Origin: Desulfobulbaceae bacterium
GTDB taxonomy: Bacteria; Desulfobacterota; Desulfobulbia; Desulfobulbales; Desulfobulbaceae
Length of the DNA: 41,291 nucleotides
NCBI GenBank assembly: GCA_015484845.1
Contig: WFUT01000011.1
Location: 1 to 41,291 of the forward strand
Reading direction: 5' to 3'
Below the pieces are notes generated by a model, which was given only the letters and a program-made list of their open reading frames with translations, was not told where the DNA came from and did not search any database. The position numbers were made by a program, and so were the translations under genes. Shown one piece after another: positions 8,311 to 16,479 of the stretch; the first letter of the stretch is position 1; the number at the start of each line of letters is the position of its first letter.

Positions 8311-9201
8311 CTACCCGGTGATCCTCTGCAGGGCCTCCTCGTAGCGGGCCCGGGTCTTGTCGAGGATCTCGCGGGGCAGCTTCGGTGGCGGCGGCTGCTT
8401 GTTCCAGTCCAGGGAGGAAAGGTAGTCGCGCAGGAACTGCTTGTCAAAACTGGGCTGGCCGCGGCCCGGCTCGTACTCGTCCAGGGGCCAGAAACGGGAC
8501 GAATCCGGGGTCAGGACCTCGTCGATGAGGATCAGCTCGCCATCGGCCATGCCCAGCTCGAACTTGGTGTCCGCGATGATAATGCCCTTGTCGCGGGCAT
8601 ACTCCGCCGCCTTCCTGTACAGGGCCAGGCTGATATCGGCCATCTTGCGCGCCTGCTCCTTGCCCACCAGCTCCTCCATGCGGGCCATGGAGATGTTCTC
8701 GTCATGCAGCCCCTGCTCGGCCTTGGTGGACGGGGTGAACAACGGCTCCGGCAGTTGGTCCGACTCCCGCAGGCCGGGCGGCAGGGCAAAGCCGCAGACC
8801 GTCGTGTCCTGCTGGTAGGCCTTCCAGAACGAACCGGAAAGATAGCCCCGGACAATGCACTCGATGGGCACCACCTCGGTACGCCGCACCAGCATGGACC
8901 GGCCCTCGAGCTGGTCCCGGTACTGGTGGCAGACGGCCGGGTATTCCTCCACATCCGCGGTGAGCAGGTGATTGGGCACAATGTCGGCCAGCAGGTCGAA
9001 CCAGAAGAGCGAGAGCCGGGTCAGCACCCTGCCCTTGCCGGGAATGGGATCGTCCATGACCACGTCATAGGCCGAGATCCGGTCCGTGGCCACCATGAGC
9101 AGCTTGTCGTCGTGGCCGGGGATGGCGTACATGTCGCGCACCTTGCCGCGGTGCAACAGCTCCAGCTCGGGTAAATCCGTCCGTACAACGGCTGAACTCA
9201 T
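8311..9201 (-). CDS. purC: SAICAR synthetase (phosphoribosylaminoimidazole-succinocarboxamide synthase)
   Basis: A 296-residue enzyme of the larger PurC type, joining CAIR and aspartate with ATP to give SAICAR in purine synthesis. Recognisable blocks are LLHRGKVRDMY near the N-terminus, ATDRISAYDVVM, ECIVRGYLSGSFWKAY, FTPSTKAEQGLHDENIS and the ADTKFELG/LIDEVLTPDSSRFW active-site region. The start at 9201 has GGGAGGA nine bases upstream. It lies downstream of adk on the same strand, 162 bases apart, with a hairpin in the gap. Both genes serve purine nucleotide supply, so co-expression is plausible but not shown. Confidence 0.96.
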   Translation of the reverse strand: MSSAVVRTDLPELELLHRGKVRDMYAIPGHDDKLLMVATDRISAYDVVMDDPIPGKGRVLTRLSLFWFDLLADIVPNHLLTADVEEYPAVCHQYRDQLEGRSMLVRRTEVVPIECIVRGYLSGSFWKAYQQDTTVCGFALPPGLRESDQLPEPLFTPSTKAEQGLHDENISMARMEELVGKEQARKMADISLALYRKAAEYARDKGIIIADTKFELGMADGELILIDEVLTPDSSRFWPLDEYEPGRGQPSFDKQFLRDYLSSLDWNKQPPPPKLPREILDKTRARYEEALQRITG

Positions 9202-9300
9202 CGTTCAAAATCCTCCCACCCCGCGCCCGGTATACACACGGAACGGGGCGTCAAGCAAGACAGGTTCCGGTCAGGCCGGTGCCCTGGTCCTGGAGAAGGG

Positions 9301-9320
9301 CGGGAGCCGGGCGGCTCCCG
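9301..9320 (-). terminator. Hairpin between adk and purC
   Basis: CGGGAGCC and GGCTCCCG form a perfect 8-base stem with a GGGC loop. No T-run follows on either strand, so it may be a weak or Rho-assisted terminator, or an RNA-stability element. Confidence 0.4.
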
Positions 9321-9363
9321 CTCACCGGCCTGCGCAATGACACCTCCAAGCGCAGGATCCAGC

Positions 9364-10011
9364 CTACAGGCCAAGCTCCTTCCTGATCGCCTCGATCACC
9401 GCGTCACTGCTCACGGCCTCCACATTGAGCAGCAGTCCTTCCTTTTCGTAAAAGCCGATCAGGGGCGCGGTCTTCTCGTTGTAGGTGGCCAGGCGGTGGC
9501 TGATGGCCTCCTCGGTCTCGTCCTCGCGCTGCACGACCCTAGCGCCGCACTTGTCACAGATACCCTCCTGCTTGGGCGGGTTGGACTTGACATTATAGAT
9601 GGCCTGGCACTCGGGGTTCTCGCAGGTCCGGCGGGTGCAGAGCCGGTCGAGGATGACCTCGCGCGGCACGTCGATGTTCACCGCCTTGTCCAGGGTAATG
9701 CCCAGCCGCTCGAGCAGCTTCTTGAGCTCCTCGGCCTGGGGAATGGTGCGGGGAAAGCCGTCGAGCAGGAAACCCTTTTCACAGTCAGGCTCCTGCAGCC
9801 GTTTTTCCATGATGCCCATGATCAGGGAATCGGGCACCAGGTCGCCCCGCTTCATGTATTCCTCGGCCTCCTTGCCCAGCTCGGTTCCTGCCTGCACGGC
9901 GCCGCGCAGGATGTCGCCGGTCGAGATCTGGACCGAGCCGTCAATGGCGGTGAGCAGTTTGGCGACCGTGCCCTTGCCAGCCCCGGGGGCTCCAAGCAGT
10001 ATAAGCTTCAT
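9364..10011 (-). CDS. adk: Adenylate kinase, zinc-lid type
   Basis: A 215-residue long-form adenylate kinase that interconverts ATP+AMP and 2 ADP in the cytosol. The P-loop GAPGAGKG is at residues 7-14, and STGDILR (AMP-binding) and the LLDGFPRT motif follow. The lid domain carries a four-cysteine cluster (CENPEC, then CDKC), so it binds zinc, as in many Gram-positive and deltaproteobacterial enzymes and unlike the E. coli enzyme. The start has GAGGAAG upstream. Its leader is unusual: a MITE at 10051-10205 and, beyond it, a terminator-like hairpin oriented toward adk. Confidence 0.97.
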   Translation of the reverse strand: MKLILLGAPGAGKGTVAKLLTAIDGSVQISTGDILRGAVQAGTELGKEAEEYMKRGDLVPDSLIMGIMEKRLQEPDCEKGFLLDGFPRTIPQAEELKKLLERLGITLDKAVNIDVPREVILDRLCTRRTCENPECQAIYNVKSNPPKQEGICDKCGARVVQREDETEEAISHRLATYNEKTAPLIGFYEKEGLLLNVEAVSSDAVIEAIRKELGL

Positions 10012-10050
10012 CTCTTTCTTCCTCTTTTGTTCTTGCTGGTTGACATGCGA

Positions 10051-10205
10051 CCTAAATCCTGCACTTCGAAAATGAAGAAAAAAATTTTCTTTTGCCGTAT
10101 CAGCGGATTATACGAACGTAATCGTTTTTTTCGACTCACCGACCGGGTGAAGGGTTTTTTTCTTCATTTTCTCGCCCTTCGGGATTGGCAATTGCAGGAT
10201 TTAGG
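10051..10205 (-). mobile_element. MITE with perfect terminal inverted repeats and target duplication
   Basis: A 155-base non-coding element bounded by CCTAAATCCTGCA (10051-10063) and its exact reverse complement TGCAGGATTTAGG (10193-10205). It is flanked on both sides by the direct repeat TGCGA (10046-10050 and 10206-10210). A second inverted pair inside (GAAAATGAAGAAAAAAA and its complement) means a transcript could fold into a long interrupted stem. The CCTA-type ends with a 5-base duplication recall the IS1380 family; the mobilising transposase is not in this window. Strand is given relative to the two related copies at 27054 and 34200. Confidence 0.88.
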
Positions 10206-10210
10206 TGCGA

Positions 10211-10238
10211 AAAAAATCCGGCCACAACCCGTGGCCGG
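10211..10238 (-). terminator. Intrinsic terminator pointing toward adk
   Basis: CCGGCCAC (10218-10225) and GTGGCCGG (10231-10238) form a perfect 8-base stem with a five-base loop. On the minus strand this is followed by ATTTTTTTC, a proper terminator tail. No minus-strand gene is recognised between here and 11651, so it would end a leader or an unannotated short transcript before adk. Confidence 0.6.
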
Positions 10239-10353
10239 TTTCCGGACAACATTCCGCATGGCGTAAAAAAACACTACAAACGCACCGCTGGCAATATACA
10301 CCAGTTTTTCCCGGCTTGGTAGTCCAAAATACACTGATTTTGCGGGTCGCCCC

Positions 10354-10381
10354 TTGACAAGCGGTCATGGCAACTTATTTT
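10354..10381 (+). promoter_or_regulatory. Candidate promoter for the hsp20 pair
   Basis: TTGACA at 10354-10359 and TATTTT at 10376-10381 have a 16-base spacer. The start codon is about 250 bases downstream, so the leader would be long and would include the REP-like hairpin. I could not identify a convincing sigma32 or CIRCE element. Confidence 0.4.
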
Positions 10382-10541
10382 TTCCCCCAGAAAGGAAATC
10401 CATCATAACCGATGGAATCTTGGTGTTTTTTACTGGATTTACTGGATTAACTGCCAGGAGGGGTGCTGGACGTACAAGAAACGTTGTATGGACATCTTTC
10501 CTGGTAGTGTACATCCCTTGCCCGCGGAGCGGGGACTTAGT

Positions 10542-10564
10542 GTGACACCGCAGAGCGGTGTCAC
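10542..10564. repeat. REP-like palindrome
   Basis: GTGACACCG-CAGAG-CGGTGTCAC, a perfect 9-base stem. The same hairpin recurs at 20613-20635 and, with one mismatch, at 40179-40201. Confidence 0.85.
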
Positions 10565-10634
10565 CAGGTAGAAAAAACCCGAAATATTGAACCATAACCC
10601 CTGATCATCCATTGACCTGAAAGGAGGCTTGACC

Positions 10635-11096
10635 ATGGCATTCATACGGTTTGCAGAACGACCCCATTTCAGGAACCCCTGGGCTGAATTCGAACGGATC
10701 CGCCAGGGACTGGACGAGCTTTCCCGGACCTTCATCGGCGAGGGGCAGCAGGCCCTGGCCCGGGCCACGGTCTATCCGCCTCTCAATATCTTCGAGGACA
10801 AGGACAGCCTGATTATCAAGGCCGAACTGCCCGGAGTCCGGGCGGAAGACCTTGACATCTCGCTGGAGGGTGACACCCTGACCCTGCAGGGACAGCGGAA
10901 GCCACGGGAGGACAGCGACAAGGTCTCCTATCACCGGCGCGAGATCAAGGCCGGTAGCTTCAGCCGGGCCATTGCCCTGCCCACCAAGGTGGACGTGGAC
11001 AAGATGTCGGCAAAGCTGGCCAATGGCATCCTGACCATCACCCTTGCCAAGGCGGAAGAGGTGAAGCCCCGCCAGATCAGCATCACCACGGAGTAA
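10635..11096 (+). CDS. Hsp20 family small heat-shock protein
   Basis: A 153-residue holdase-type chaperone that keeps unfolding proteins soluble. The alpha-crystallin domain spans about residues 45-150: NIFEDKDSLIIKAELPGVRAEDLDISLEGDTLTLQG opens it and the conserved LANGILTITLAK closes it. The ATG at 10635 has AAGGAGG seven bases upstream. It is the first gene of a pair with a second Hsp20 19 bases downstream; a strong terminator follows the second gene, so the two form one transcription unit. Confidence 0.95.
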   Translation: MAFIRFAERPHFRNPWAEFERIRQGLDELSRTFIGEGQQALARATVYPPLNIFEDKDSLIIKAELPGVRAEDLDISLEGDTLTLQGQRKPREDSDKVSYHRREIKAGSFSRAIALPTKVDVDKMSAKLANGILTITLAKAEEVKPRQISITTE

Positions 11097-11115
11097 GGGA
11101 AAGAGGAGGTGGATC

Positions 11116-11517
11116 ATGAGCGAACATGAACTGCAGGTACAGGAGAAAAAGGAAGTGCAGCACAGCGGCGAGACCACCAAGCCGGAGAAGTACTTTGTTC
11201 CGGCCGTGGATATATACGAGACAGAGGAAGAGGTGACCGTGGTCGCCGAGATGCCCGGCGTGACCAGTGACGGCGTGGAGGTCTCCCTGGAGGACGACGT
11301 GCTCACCATCGAAGGCAGCAGGAAACCGGAGGAGATGGAGGGCAAGCGCGTCCTGCTGCAGGAATACGAGAGCGGCAACTACCTGCGCCGCTTCACCGTG
11401 GCAGAGACCATTGACCAGGACAAGATCAAGGCCTCCATGGCCGATGGCCTGCTCACGGTCGTCCTGCCCAAGGCGGCCCCGGCCAAGCCGAGAAAGATCG
11501 AGGTGCAGATGGGCTGA
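11116..11517 (+). CDS. Hsp20 family small heat-shock protein (second copy)
   Basis: A 133-residue paralogue of the preceding gene. The alpha-crystallin domain starts near FVPAVDIYETEEEVTVVAEMPGV and ends with ADGLLTVVLPK. The N-terminal arm is short, acidic and lysine-rich. A GAGGAGG site precedes the ATG. Such paired Hsp20 genes usually form mixed oligomers; that is family knowledge and not visible here. It is the last gene before the terminator at 11544. Confidence 0.95.
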   Translation: MSEHELQVQEKKEVQHSGETTKPEKYFVPAVDIYETEEEVTVVAEMPGVTSDGVEVSLEDDVLTIEGSRKPEEMEGKRVLLQEYESGNYLRRFTVAETIDQDKIKASMADGLLTVVLPKAAPAKPRKIEVQMG

Positions 11518-11543
11518 TCACAGACACCAATGCATATGCACAG

Positions 11544-11578
11544 GCCGGTGTTCCCGCCATGGAACACCGGCTTTTTTT
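11544..11578 (+). terminator. Strong intrinsic terminator of the hsp20 operon
   Basis: GCCGGTGTTCC and GGAACACCGGC form a perfect 11-base stem with a six-base loop, followed by seven T's. Confidence 0.95.
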
Positions 11579-11650
11579 GTTGCCTGTTCCCGGGTTGCCA
11601 GCCGTGGAACTGTTACTGTACGCGGCGGGGAAACGCCAGGCGCCCACTGC

Positions 11651-14128
11651 TCAGCTCTCCTTATCCCCTGTTTTCCGGTGCCGGAGGTGGGCCATGACCA
11701 TCTTGATCTCGCCGTAGGAGTACTCGTCGCCCAGGCTTTTTTTAATCTCGCCAAAGGGGCGGTCGGGCATCTCCTGGATCTTTTTTTCAATGACCTCGCG
11801 CCGTTCCGGGGCCAGAACCGTGTCAATGGCCAGCTCACCCTGTTCGATGAACCGGACCATGTGCCCCTCTATGGTGGAGACGGCCAGGCCGCGCTTCCTG
11901 GCGATATCGGGGATCGACAGCCCCTGCTGCAGGAGATCAAAGCTGATACTGCGGGTGTCCTTGTGCCCTGGCCACGGCTTTTCCCTGTCCGGCTTCTTCG
12001 CGCCGCCCGAGGGCTGCGGCAGGATGACCTCCTGGATATCGTGCTTTTCCCGGTAGGCCGACACCATGGCCACCAGCTCCTCGCCATAGCGTTCTGCCAG
12101 CCGTTTGCCGATCCCCTTCACCTTGCGCAGGTCGCTCAGGGTAGCCGGGAGCAGGACCGCGATCTGGATCAGGACCCGCTGGTGCAGGATCCGGTAGGCG
12201 GGCACGTCCTCCTCGGCTGCCTTGGCCGCGCGCCAGCGGCGCAGCTCTTCAAACAGCTCCGGATGGCCCACGTCGTCGGCCGTGTACTCCACCGTGGTCT
12301 TCTTTTTCTGTCTCGTCGTACCCGCCTCCATGGCCGCGGCCGAGATGGCGCGCAGGTACCTGGCCGGGGCAAAACCCTCTGCGCAGGACGCTATGCCCGC
12401 TCTCCGGACCGCCAGTTCCCTGGCCGTCTCCTCCATGGCCCTGCTGACCCGTTTTTTCAACTCCCTGCTGTCCGCCTCCACGGCCAGGTTCTCGAGAAAG
12501 GCCACCGGCAGCTCCTTGAACTTTTCCTCGAAATAGGCCGAGGCCTTGCTGGCCCGCTCCACCAGGACGGGATCCGACTCGGGCAGGCCGCAGCTCTCGA
12601 ACAGCGTACCGAGCTGCCGCCTGAAATTCTCGCTCACCGTGAAGATCTCGTCCTCGCACCGCTGCCGCAGTTGTTGCATATCACCCTGCCCCGTGATCTG
12701 CAGGACATGGGCATTGCCGAACAGGGTGCCGATCAGCCGCCCCAGCCAGTAGCGCAGGCGGCCCAGGTCGAAACACTCCAGCATCAGTTGCCGCTGGTAA
12801 TGCAGCCGCGCGGCCTCGAGGTGTTCCGGGGTGGGCGGATTCTGCCGGGCCTGCTCCACGAAGCCCAGCACCCGCTGGTCGGTCTGCACGGCCTGCGGGC
12901 TGATGGGCGAGCTGAGGATCAGCCCCTCGAAGGTCCGGCAGCGGCTGAGCGCCACGTAGACCTGGCCATGGGCAAAGGCCTGGTTGGCATCGATGATGGC
13001 CCGGTCAAAGGTGAGGCCCTGGCTCTTGTGGATCGTGATGGCCCAGGCCAGTTTGAGGGGATACTGGAGAAAGGCGCCGATCTTCTCCTGCCGGATCTCG
13101 CCGGACTGCTCGTCGGCCGTGTACTTGATGTTCTCCCAGACCACCGGTTCGACCTCGATGTCATGCTCGTCCCCGGGGCAGTGGACCCGGATCACCTTGC
13201 CCGAGATCCCGGTCACCCGGCCGATCCTGCCATTGAAATAGCGCCGCTCCTCGGAAGCATCGTTGCGCACGAACATGACCTGGGCCCCGACCTTCAGTTC
13301 CAGGACCGCCGAGGTGGGAAAGGTGTACTCGGGAAAATCTCCCTCCACCTTTGCCTTGAAGCGGCGCAGGGGCCGGTCGATCTCGGCGAGACGCGAGCGG
13401 TTGATGGCATCGGCATTGCGGTTGTGGCTGCAGAGGGTGATGTAGCCCTCGTCCTGGCCGCTGACGTCCGGCCGGCAGCGGGAGTTAAGCGCCGCCAGGG
13501 TGTCCTGGTCCATGCGGTTGTCACGGACCCGGTTGAGCAGGTCGATGAATTTCCTATCTGACTGGCGGTAGACATGCTGCAGCTCGATGGTGACCAGTTC
13601 GGTCCGGGCCAGGGCCTGGCTGCTGAAGAAATAGGGCGAGTCGTAGTGGCGGGAGAGCAGCTCCCACTCGTCGTCCTTGACCACGGGCGGCAGCTGGTGC
13701 AGGTCGCCGATCATCAGGAGCTGGACACCTCCGAAGGGTTGCTCGCTGCGGCGGAAGCGACGCAGGACCTCGTCCACGCCGTCGAGCATGTCGGCCCGCA
13801 CCATGGAGATCTCGTCAATGACCAGCAGGTCGAGATTCACGATGATGTTGCGCTTGTCGCGGCTGAAACGATGCCGCCGCTGGTCATAGTTGTCCCCGCC
13901 GGGCAGGAAGGGGCCAAAGGGAAGCTGGAAAAAGGAGTGCAGGGTGACGCCGCCGGCGTTGATGGCGGCAACACCGGTGGGTGCGGTGATGATCATCCGC
14001 TTGGCGGTCCTGCTGCCGAGATCGTGCAGAAAGGTGGTCTTGCCGGTGCCGGCCCTGCCGGTGAGGAAGAGGGAACAGCCGGTGTGGAGCACGTAGTCGT
14101 TGGCAAGTTCAAGTTCCCTGTTGCGCAT
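11651..14128 (-). CDS. PIF1-like DNA helicase with HRDC and C-terminal HTH
   Basis: An 825-residue SF1 helicase. The N-terminal motor begins with Walker A GRAGTGKT at residues 24-31. TAPTGVAAINAGGVTLHSFF (PIF1/RecD signature), Walker B LVIDEISM, GDLHQLPPV and a late AITIHKSQGLTFDRAIID/VYVALSRCR block follow. The C-terminal third contains an HRDC-like segment (LPATLSDLRKVKGIGKRLAERYG) and a helix-turn-helix of the HTH_40/RecQ-tail type (DLLQQGLSIPDIARKRGLAVSTIEGH). Such proteins are thought to act in replication restart or G-quadruplex unwinding; the exact role is unknown. It follows the DUF3108 gene by 18 bases at the end of the menaquinone block, probably as a read-through passenger. Confidence 0.9.
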   Translation of the reverse strand: MRNRELELANDYVLHTGCSLFLTGRAGTGKTTFLHDLGSRTAKRMIITAPTGVAAINAGGVTLHSFFQLPFGPFLPGGDNYDQRRHRFSRDKRNIIVNLDLLVIDEISMVRADMLDGVDEVLRRFRRSEQPFGGVQLLMIGDLHQLPPVVKDDEWELLSRHYDSPYFFSSQALARTELVTIELQHVYRQSDRKFIDLLNRVRDNRMDQDTLAALNSRCRPDVSGQDEGYITLCSHNRNADAINRSRLAEIDRPLRRFKAKVEGDFPEYTFPTSAVLELKVGAQVMFVRNDASEERRYFNGRIGRVTGISGKVIRVHCPGDEHDIEVEPVVWENIKYTADEQSGEIRQEKIGAFLQYPLKLAWAITIHKSQGLTFDRAIIDANQAFAHGQVYVALSRCRTFEGLILSSPISPQAVQTDQRVLGFVEQARQNPPTPEHLEAARLHYQRQLMLECFDLGRLRYWLGRLIGTLFGNAHVLQITGQGDMQQLRQRCEDEIFTVSENFRRQLGTLFESCGLPESDPVLVERASKASAYFEEKFKELPVAFLENLAVEADSRELKKRVSRAMEETARELAVRRAGIASCAEGFAPARYLRAISAAAMEAGTTRQKKKTTVEYTADDVGHPELFEELRRWRAAKAAEEDVPAYRILHQRVLIQIAVLLPATLSDLRKVKGIGKRLAERYGEELVAMVSAYREKHDIQEVILPQPSGGAKKPDREKPWPGHKDTRSISFDLLQQGLSIPDIARKRGLAVSTIEGHMVRFIEQGELAIDTVLAPERREVIEKKIQEMPDRPFGEIKKSLGDEYSYGEIKMVMAHLRHRKTGDKES

Positions 14129-14146
14129 GGTGTGCAGGTTCTCCTG

Positions 14147-14995
14147 TCAGTCGGGAACAACGGCGGGCCGGCGGTGGTCGGCCGGCGCGGCCACGTACTG
14201 CCTGGCCGGCAGACGCGGATCACAGCGCTCGTTCGAATAGTCCACCAGCTCCGCCACCAGGGAGCCGACCAGGATCTTGGAGCGGATCTCCACCGGCACC
14301 CGGCACACGTCATTGGTGAGCCAGAACACGGTGTCCCCCTCCTTGTCATAAAGTCCCTTGAAGTGCATCCTGGGCAGGACCTTGATGGTGGGCAGGGTAC
14401 CGAACATGGTCTTCTTCTCCTCCCGTCCCAGGACACTGACCACCACCTCGTGCCGCTTGCCGTCAACAAAGGCGGGCACGATGTCCTCCCTGCCGCTGGC
14501 CAGCGGCAGGGCGCGGGTGGCATAAAAGGACGAATACTCGTTGTAGGCCGGGCCGGCAATATGAAAGATCTTCCAGGGCCGGTCGTTCTTGCGGTAGCGG
14601 ACAACCAGTTGCTGCTGGTCATAGAGGGTCAGGCGCCGGGTCACCTTGCCCCTTCCCTCCTTCTGCACGACCTCGTAGCGGTAGGGCAACCCCAGCGGGC
14701 CGCGGACCAGGGTGGTGAAGGTGTCGTCCACGGGGTAGAAGAACCTGAACAGGCCGTAATCGGTCACCCGGGCCCGGATGGCATAGCCGTCGCCCGAATC
14801 GGCCGGCATGACATCCAGGACCAGGTCGCCGATCCGGATACCGCCGGACCAGGAGATGGCATAGTGGAGGCGCTCGCGGCCGGCAAAGATCGAGTGCAGG
14901 ATCGTCCGCTCAAGGGGCGGTCCCTGGCCGGTTGCCGCCGCGGCCGCGCAGGCCTGCACGAGAACCGCCAACCAGGTGAGGAGAACGAGGCGCAT
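14147..14995 (-). CDS. DUF3108 envelope protein
   Basis: A 282-residue exported protein with an N-terminal hydrophobic signal sequence (about residues 1-20). Its body matches what I know of DUF3108: GRERLHYAISWSGGIRIGDLVLDV at the start, FRFFYPVDDTF, then KIFHIAGPAYNEYSSFYATRALPL and VEIRSKILVGSLVAELVDY near the end. The family is predicted to be a beta-rich periplasmic protein of unknown function. The signal region contains a cysteine, but VQAC is a poor lipobox, so I favour secretion without lipidation. It starts three bases after ubiA. Confidence 0.85.
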   Translation of the reverse strand: MRLVLLTWLAVLVQACAAAAATGQGPPLERTILHSIFAGRERLHYAISWSGGIRIGDLVLDVMPADSGDGYAIRARVTDYGLFRFFYPVDDTFTTLVRGPLGLPYRYEVVQKEGRGKVTRRLTLYDQQQLVVRYRKNDRPWKIFHIAGPAYNEYSSFYATRALPLASGREDIVPAFVDGKRHEVVVSVLGREEKKTMFGTLPTIKVLPRMHFKGLYDKEGDTVFWLTNDVCRVPVEIRSKILVGSLVAELVDYSNERCDPRLPARQYVAAPADHRRPAVVPD

Positions 14996-14998
14996 TGC

Positions 14999-15853
14999 TC
15001 AGGCCGTGGCCAGCGACAGCCAGGTCGCGATGAACAGGGTCAGGGCGATCAGGCCGTTCATGGAAAAGAAGGAGACCTGGATCCGGGACAGGTCCCTGGG
15101 ATTGACCACGATGTGCTGGTAGAACAGGGCCACGCCGGTGAGCGCGATGCCGATGAAATACCAGAGGTTGAGCCCGGCCTGGATACCGGTGAGCGTGAAG
15201 AGGGCAAACGCCAGGACATGGAACAGCACGGCCAGGCGGAAGGCCCGCCTGCGGCCGAACCGGGCCGGCATGGAGTAGAGACCGGCCTGGCGGTCAAAAT
15301 CGGCGTCCAGGCAGGCATAGATACAGTCGAATCCGGCCACCCAGAAGAGTACGCCCAGGGAGAGCACCCAGGGAAAACCGGCCAGGGTCCCGGCCACGGC
15401 GACCCAGCCGCCCAGGGGAGAAAAGGCGAGCGCCACGCCCAGGACCACGTGGCAGAGCCAGGTGAACCGCTTGGTGAGCGAGTAGAGCAGGGTGAGCCCC
15501 AGGGCAAAGGGCGCGATCATGAGCGCCAGGGGATTGAGCATGGCGCAGGCCAGGAAAAAAACGAGGCCGGCAATGATGACCATGGCCCAGGACTCGGCCA
15601 GCGAGACCTGGCCGGCCGGGAGGGCCCTGCCGGCGGTGCGCGGGTTGGCGGCGTCAAAGCGGCGGTCCGCGATGCGGTTGAAGCCCATGGCGCAGGTGCG
15701 GGCCCCGACCATGGCCAGGACGACCCAGAAAAAGACCCGTGCCTCCGGCACCCCGCCCTGGGCGAGAAAGGCGCCGATCAGGGCAAAGGGCATGGCAAAG
15801 ACCGTGTGCTTGAACTTGATCATCTCAAGCAGGATCTGAATCTTCTTCCACAT
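14999..15853 (-). CDS. ubiA: UbiA-family prenyltransferase (menaquinone, MqnP-like)
   Basis: A polytopic membrane enzyme of 284 residues that attaches the polyprenyl tail to the aromatic ring. Both aspartate-rich motifs of the family are present: NRIADRRFD (residues 59-67) and DCIYACLDADFD, which coordinate the Mg-diphosphate of the isoprenoid. Eight or nine hydrophobic segments fill the rest. I choose the ATG at 15853, preceded at 12 bases by AAGGAG; a TTG at 15880 could extend it by nine residues. Lying with mqnA, ubiX and ubiE, it is inferred to prenylate the 1,4-dihydroxy-6-naphthoate-derived ring rather than 4-hydroxybenzoate. Confidence 0.92.
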   Translation of the reverse strand: MWKKIQILLEMIKFKHTVFAMPFALIGAFLAQGGVPEARVFFWVVLAMVGARTCAMGFNRIADRRFDAANPRTAGRALPAGQVSLAESWAMVIIAGLVFFLACAMLNPLALMIAPFALGLTLLYSLTKRFTWLCHVVLGVALAFSPLGGWVAVAGTLAGFPWVLSLGVLFWVAGFDCIYACLDADFDRQAGLYSMPARFGRRRAFRLAVLFHVLAFALFTLTGIQAGLNLWYFIGIALTGVALFYQHIVVNPRDLSRIQVSFFSMNGLIALTLFIATWLSLATA

Positions 15854-15882
15854 GGGACTTGCGGTCTCCTTGGTGAACAATA

Positions 15883-16479
15883 TTAGTCTTTTTCCGGTCC
15901 CGGCATGCCCTGCCAGCGGCTGAGGCCGGCGATCCTGATCCCCACCTGGTCGCAGATGCGGCCGGCGAAATTCGTGGCCATCTGCCGCAGGTCGGCCGGC
16001 CGGGTATAGAAGGACGGCATGGGCGGACAGATGATGGCGCCGGCATCGTGAACAGCCAGCATGTTCTTCAGGTGGGTCCGGCCAAGCGGCGTCTCCCGCA
16101 CGGCCAGGAGCAGGGGCCTGCGCTCCTTGAGCGACACGTCGGCGGCCCGGTGGATCAGGTTGCTGCTGACCCCGGCGGCAATGGCCCCCAGGGTGCCCAT
16201 GGTGCAGGGCAGGATGATCATGGCATCGTAGCGGCTGGAACCCGAGGCCATGGGTGCGGTGAAGTCATCGACCCCGTACCAGCAGACCCCGGCCAGGTCC
16301 CCGGGTTCGGCGTCCGCCTCCAGCCGCAGCACCTGGCGGCCGGCGGCGGATATAATGCCATGGACCTCCACATCCTCTCCGGCCAGCAGCTCCAGCAGCG
16401 CGGTCACGTAGATCATGCCGGTGGCGCCGGTGATGGCCAGGATGATGCGCTTTGTCCCTCTCTCCGCCACCACGCTCAC
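15883..16479 (-). CDS. ubiX: Flavin prenyltransferase UbiX
   Basis: A 198-residue soluble enzyme that makes prenylated FMN, the cofactor needed by UbiD-type decarboxylases. It shows the Rossmann-like opening IILAITGATGMIYVTALLELL, the FMN/DMAP-site segment ILPCTMGTLGAIAAGVSSNLIHRAADVSLKERRPLLLAVRETPL and the C-terminal PPMPSFYTRP. The start is GTG, overlapping the ubiE stop in the sequence GTGA. In a futalosine-pathway operon the expected client is a UbiD homologue (MqnL), which is not in this window. Confidence 0.95.
   Translation of the reverse strand: MSVVAERGTKRIILAITGATGMIYVTALLELLAGEDVEVHGIISAAGRQVLRLEADAEPGDLAGVCWYGVDDFTAPMASGSSRYDAMIILPCTMGTLGAIAAGVSSNLIHRAADVSLKERRPLLLAVRETPLGRTHLKNMLAVHDAGAIICPPMPSFYTRPADLRQMATNFAGRICDQVGIRIAGLSRWQGMPGPEKD

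Larger units (their letters stand above)
10239..10634. other. Non-coding stretch before the heat-shock genes
   Basis: I find no convincing coding frame in these 396 bases. They contain a candidate plus-strand promoter (10354-10381), a short repeat of TTTACTGGA around 10434-10445, a CCCGC-GGA-GCGGG hairpin near 10521 and a REP-like hairpin (10542-10564). Confidence 0.6.

Noticed and set aside
11267-15886. Two very long plus-strand open frames (about 760-770 codons each) opposite the helicase, DUF3108 and ubiA genes
   Set aside because: They are rich in Gly, Pro, His and Gln, contain no domain, have no ribosome site and mirror genes with clear conserved motifs; they come from the GC-rich third codon positions of the real genes.
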